Shown here piece by piece: positions 14,501 to 16,281 of a DNA stretch of 16,281 nucleotides. The stretch lies in the NCBI GenBank assembly GCA_900548595.1, contig URLB01000036.1, positions 1 to 16,281 on the forward strand. The letters are read 5' to 3'. The position numbers and the translations under genes are program-made. The stretch's first letter is position 1; each line of letters begins with the position of its first letter. The notes beneath the pieces are model-generated. The model ran no database searches. It saw nothing but the letters and a program-made list of their open reading frames with translations, and had not been told where the DNA came from. This DNA comes from an uncultured Eubacteriales bacterium. GTDB lineage: Bacteria; Bacillota; Clostridia; Lachnospirales; Anaerotignaceae.

Positions 14501-15007
14501 TTATGATTTTGGCGCCAGGAACATAACAAGGCTCCTTGCCTCCATTTTAGCAGGTTTATCTACAACTCCGTATTCCTCTACGGATTTTGCAAAGTTCTCT
14601 AAAATAGTCTCTCCGCCGCTTGTACGACCGAGTTCTCTACCTCTGAATCTTATGCTTACTTTGACTTTATCCCCATTTTTAAGGAATTCAATCGCTTTCT
14701 TAACCTTAACCTGAATATCATGTTCGTCAATACTGGGCGAAAGTCTTAATTCCTTAGTTTCTATGGTCTTTTGTTTTTTACGAGCTTCTTTTTCTTTCTT
14801 AGCCTGGTCAAACTTATATTTGCCATAGTCCATTATTCGGCATACCGGCGGTTTGGCGTTCGGTGCGATTTTCACCAGATCCAGCTTCCTTTCGTCAGCA
14901 AGCTTCTGCGCCTCTTTGCCTGATACAATACCGAGCTGTTCACCCGTATCGCTGATAAGTCTAACTTCCTTATCTCTGATTTGTTCGTTAATCATTAATT
15001 CAGTAAT
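14501..15007 (-). CDS. infC: Translation initiation factor IF-3 (AUU start)
   Basis: IF-3 binds the 30S subunit, keeps it apart from 50S and checks the start codon and initiator tRNA. The 168 residues include the N-domain LMINEQIRDKEVRLIS, the core PPVCRIMDYGKYKFDQ, a basic linker KKEKEARKKQK, and the C-domain with HDIQVKVKKAIEFL and IRFRGREL. I chose ATT at 15005-15007 as the start. GGAGG lies nine bases upstream of it, whereas the first ATG (four codons in) is over 20 bases from that site and no other ribosome binding site is near. AUU is the known infC start in E. coli, where IF-3 represses its own mRNA by rejecting it. A longer frame from a TTG at 15028 would run through the ribosome binding site and is unlikely. 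Confidence 0.96.
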   Translation of the reverse strand: MTELMINEQIRDKEVRLISDTGEQLGIVSGKEAQKLADERKLDLVKIAPNAKPPVCRIMDYGKYKFDQAKKEKEARKKQKTIETKELRLSPSIDEHDIQVKVKKAIEFLKNGDKVKVSIRFRGRELGRTSGGETILENFAKSVEEYGVVDKPAKMEARSLVMFLAPKS

Positions 15008-15029
15008 GGTTAAGCACCTCCAATGCAAT

Positions 15030-15147
15030 AAAAAAAGTGGACAGAGAACTATCCACTTTAATACACAAAACCATAGGGTATTTAAAAGTATTAACCTTAT
15101 GAACCGAATGTTATAAGGTGAGAAGTGGATACTTCTACTTTATTACT
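15030..15147 (-). promoter_or_regulatory. L20-type leader of infC-rpmI-rplT with terminator/antiterminator
   Basis: In the minus-strand leader, AAGUGGA and UCCACUU (15052-15058 and 15035-15041) form a terminator stem followed by U7. Earlier in the transcript UAUCCACUU (15123-15131) is exactly complementary to AAGUGGAUA (15050-15058), so it can capture the terminator's first arm. It also sits in its own hairpin AGAAGU/ACUUCU (15121-15136). Between them is a 7-bp hairpin ACCUUAU/AUAAGGU (15094-15119). Mutually exclusive pairings plus position match the L20 leader known from Bacilli, in which L20 favours termination. Confidence 0.85.
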
Positions 15148-15153
15148 TGAGAT

Positions 15154-15182
15154 AGTATATCATCTTTAAGTTACCATGTCAA
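15154..15182 (-). promoter_or_regulatory. Sigma-A promoter of the infC operon
   Basis: TTGACA (15177-15182) and TATACT (15154-15159) on the minus strand are 17 bases apart, close to the ideal consensus. Transcription would begin near 15147, giving a leader of about 140 nt before the AUU start. The promoter lies just beyond the thrS stop. Confidence 0.9.
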
Positions 15183-15217
15183 CTGTTTTTTACTTATTTC
15201 TACCCATAAATATATTT

Positions 15218-16281
15218 TTAGGCTCTTTCTTTTATTTCTTTTGTAACTCTTTCTATAACGTCGGCAAGGTCAAACTGTCCCTCTTCTCCGTTTGCTCTTG
15301 AACGAAGAGAAACTTTGTTGGCTTCCATGTCTTTTTCACCTACAACTATCATATACGGAACTCTTTCGTTTCTTGCCTCACGTATCTTATATCCGATTTT
15401 TTCATCTCTGTTATCGATTTCCGTTCTGATTCCTACCATGTCAAGCTGCTCTTTTACGCTCTTGGCATAGTCTGTAAACTTCTCCGAGATAGGAAGTACT
15501 TTCACCTGTACCGGTGCAAGCCATGTAGGGAACATACCCGCAAAATGCTCGATGAGTATACCGATAAATCTTTCGATTGAACCAAAGCATACACGATGTA
15601 TCATTATGGGACGCTTCTTTGTGCCGTCCTTATCTGTATATTCAAGTTCAAATCTTTCGGGGAGCTGCATGTCAAGCTGGATTGTACCGCACTGCCATGT
15701 TCTTCCGATAGAATCCTGAAGGTGGAAGTCAATTTTAGGCCCGTAGAACGCTCCGTCGCCCTCGTTTACAACATAGTCGATACCCATGTCTTCAAGAGCT
15801 CCTCTAAGACCGTCTGTAGCCTTTTCCCAAGCCTCGTCGCTTCCCATGCTGTTTTCGGGACGTGTAGAAAGTTCAACATGATACTTAAATCCGAAAAGCT
15901 TATAAACTCCGTCTATAAGATTTACAACGCCTTTTATTTCCTCTCTTATCTGATCTTCCGTCATAAAAATATGTGCGTCGTCCTGTGTAAAGCATCTGAC
16001 ACGCATAAGTCCGTGAAGAGCTCCTGATTTTTCATGTCTGTGAACTATGCCAAGTTCTCCGACTCTTAAAGGAAGGTCTCTGTAAGAACGCATTTCCTGT
16101 TTATATATAAGCATTCCACCGGGGCAATTCATAGGTTTTATAGCGAAATCCTGATCATCAATTACAGTTGTATACATATTTTCTTTGTAATGATCCCAGT
16201 GTCCGGATGTCTCCCAAAGATGACGTGCCAGCATGATCGGTGTGGAAATCTCAACATATCCTGCTTTCTGATGGATTTCTC
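15218..16281 (-). CDS. thrS: Threonyl-tRNA synthetase (partial, N-terminal part outside window)
   Basis: The 3' 354 codons are present. The frame stays open to the right edge (EIHQKAGYVEISTPIM), so the Met at 16234 is internal and not the start. The missing part should hold the TGS and editing domains. The class II catalytic core is here: counted from that Met, zinc ligands are Cys37 (KPMNCPGG), His74 (ALHGLMRVR) and His213 (IMIHR). Motif 2 region is IVHRHEKSG to FTQDDAHIF and motif 3 region GSIERFIGILIEH. The C-terminal anticodon-binding domain begins near APVQVKVLPI. It lies just upstream of the infC operon on the same strand, the classic thrS-infC-rpmI-rplT order. I see no terminator between thrS and the infC promoter. 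Confidence 0.97.
   Translation of the reverse strand, partial: EIHQKAGYVEISTPIMLARHLWETSGHWDHYKENMYTTVIDDQDFAIKPMNCPGGMLIYKQEMRSYRDLPLRVGELGIVHRHEKSGALHGLMRVRCFTQDDAHIFMTEDQIREEIKGVVNLIDGVYKLFGFKYHVELSTRPENSMGSDEAWEKATDGLRGALEDMGIDYVVNEGDGAFYGPKIDFHLQDSIGRTWQCGTIQLDMQLPERFELEYTDKDGTKKRPIMIHRVCFGSIERFIGILIEHFAGMFPTWLAPVQVKVLPISEKFTDYAKSVKEQLDMVGIRTEIDNRDEKIGYKIREARNERVPYMIVVGEKDMEANKVSLRSRANGEEGQFDLADVIERVTKEIKERA

Noticed and set aside
15596..16027. Plus-strand 143-codon frame opposite thrS
   Set aside because: It is antisense to well-conserved ThrRS motifs and has no independent coding signal.
15218..16281. MNCPGG in ThrRS, where many enzymes have MNCPGH, and RCFTQDD in place of RGFTQDD
   Set aside because: The zinc ligands Cys, His and His are all kept, and I believe such variants occur in clostridial ThrRS, so I do not treat it as a defect.

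Overview
The window is AT-rich chromosomal DNA of a spore-forming low-GC Firmicute, most likely class Clostridia and perhaps near the Lachnospiraceae. The evidence is strong AGGAGG-type ribosome binding sites, three sporulation or germination genes (spoIIGA, sigE, gpr), a T-box leader, an L20-type leader, and a short-form (archaeal/eukaryotic-type) prolyl-tRNA synthetase. I see no phage, insertion sequence, CRISPR array, rRNA or tRNA. It is mostly housekeeping sequence with some unusual local arrangements.

Region 1 (1-6766, all minus strand) is a nucleoside salvage operon. In transcription order it has a strong promoter with a stem-loop at the mRNA 5' end, a BMP-family lipoprotein that binds nucleosides, an intergenic terminator, a double-domain ABC ATPase, two permeases, and two tandem nucleoside hydrolases. 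The last hydrolase runs off the left edge. From the ATPase on, genes overlap or nearly touch, so import and cleavage to base plus ribose are probably made together. The terminator after the lipoprotein gene should make that protein the most abundant component.

Region 2 (6783-8908, minus) holds the mother-cell sporulation pair spoIIGA-sigE, with a non-coding AT-rich gap of about 410 bp downstream where many relatives have sigG.

Region 3 (8909-11812) has an M29 aminopeptidase (minus) divergent from proS (plus). Their promoters appear to share the same -10 bases. proS has a T-box leader with a proline specifier codon. Its start is disrupted: the ATG with the good ribosome binding site opens a 14-codon frame, and the enzyme's frame begins only at an internal ATG.

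Region 4 (11819-13565) has gpr, the germination protease of spores (minus), then a divergent VanZ-like membrane protein (plus), then two terminators facing each other.

Region 5 (13587-16281, minus) is translation machinery: thrS (5' part missing), then infC-rpmI-rplT with rpsT closely downstream. A consensus promoter and an attenuator leader precede infC. infC appears to start at AUU and rpsT at UUG, both non-standard starts linked to autoregulation in other bacteria.

I found no convincing new defence or mobile system. The best targets for follow-up are the proS start, the stem-loop at the 5' end of the transporter mRNA, and the shared-promoter arrangement at 10056-10089.
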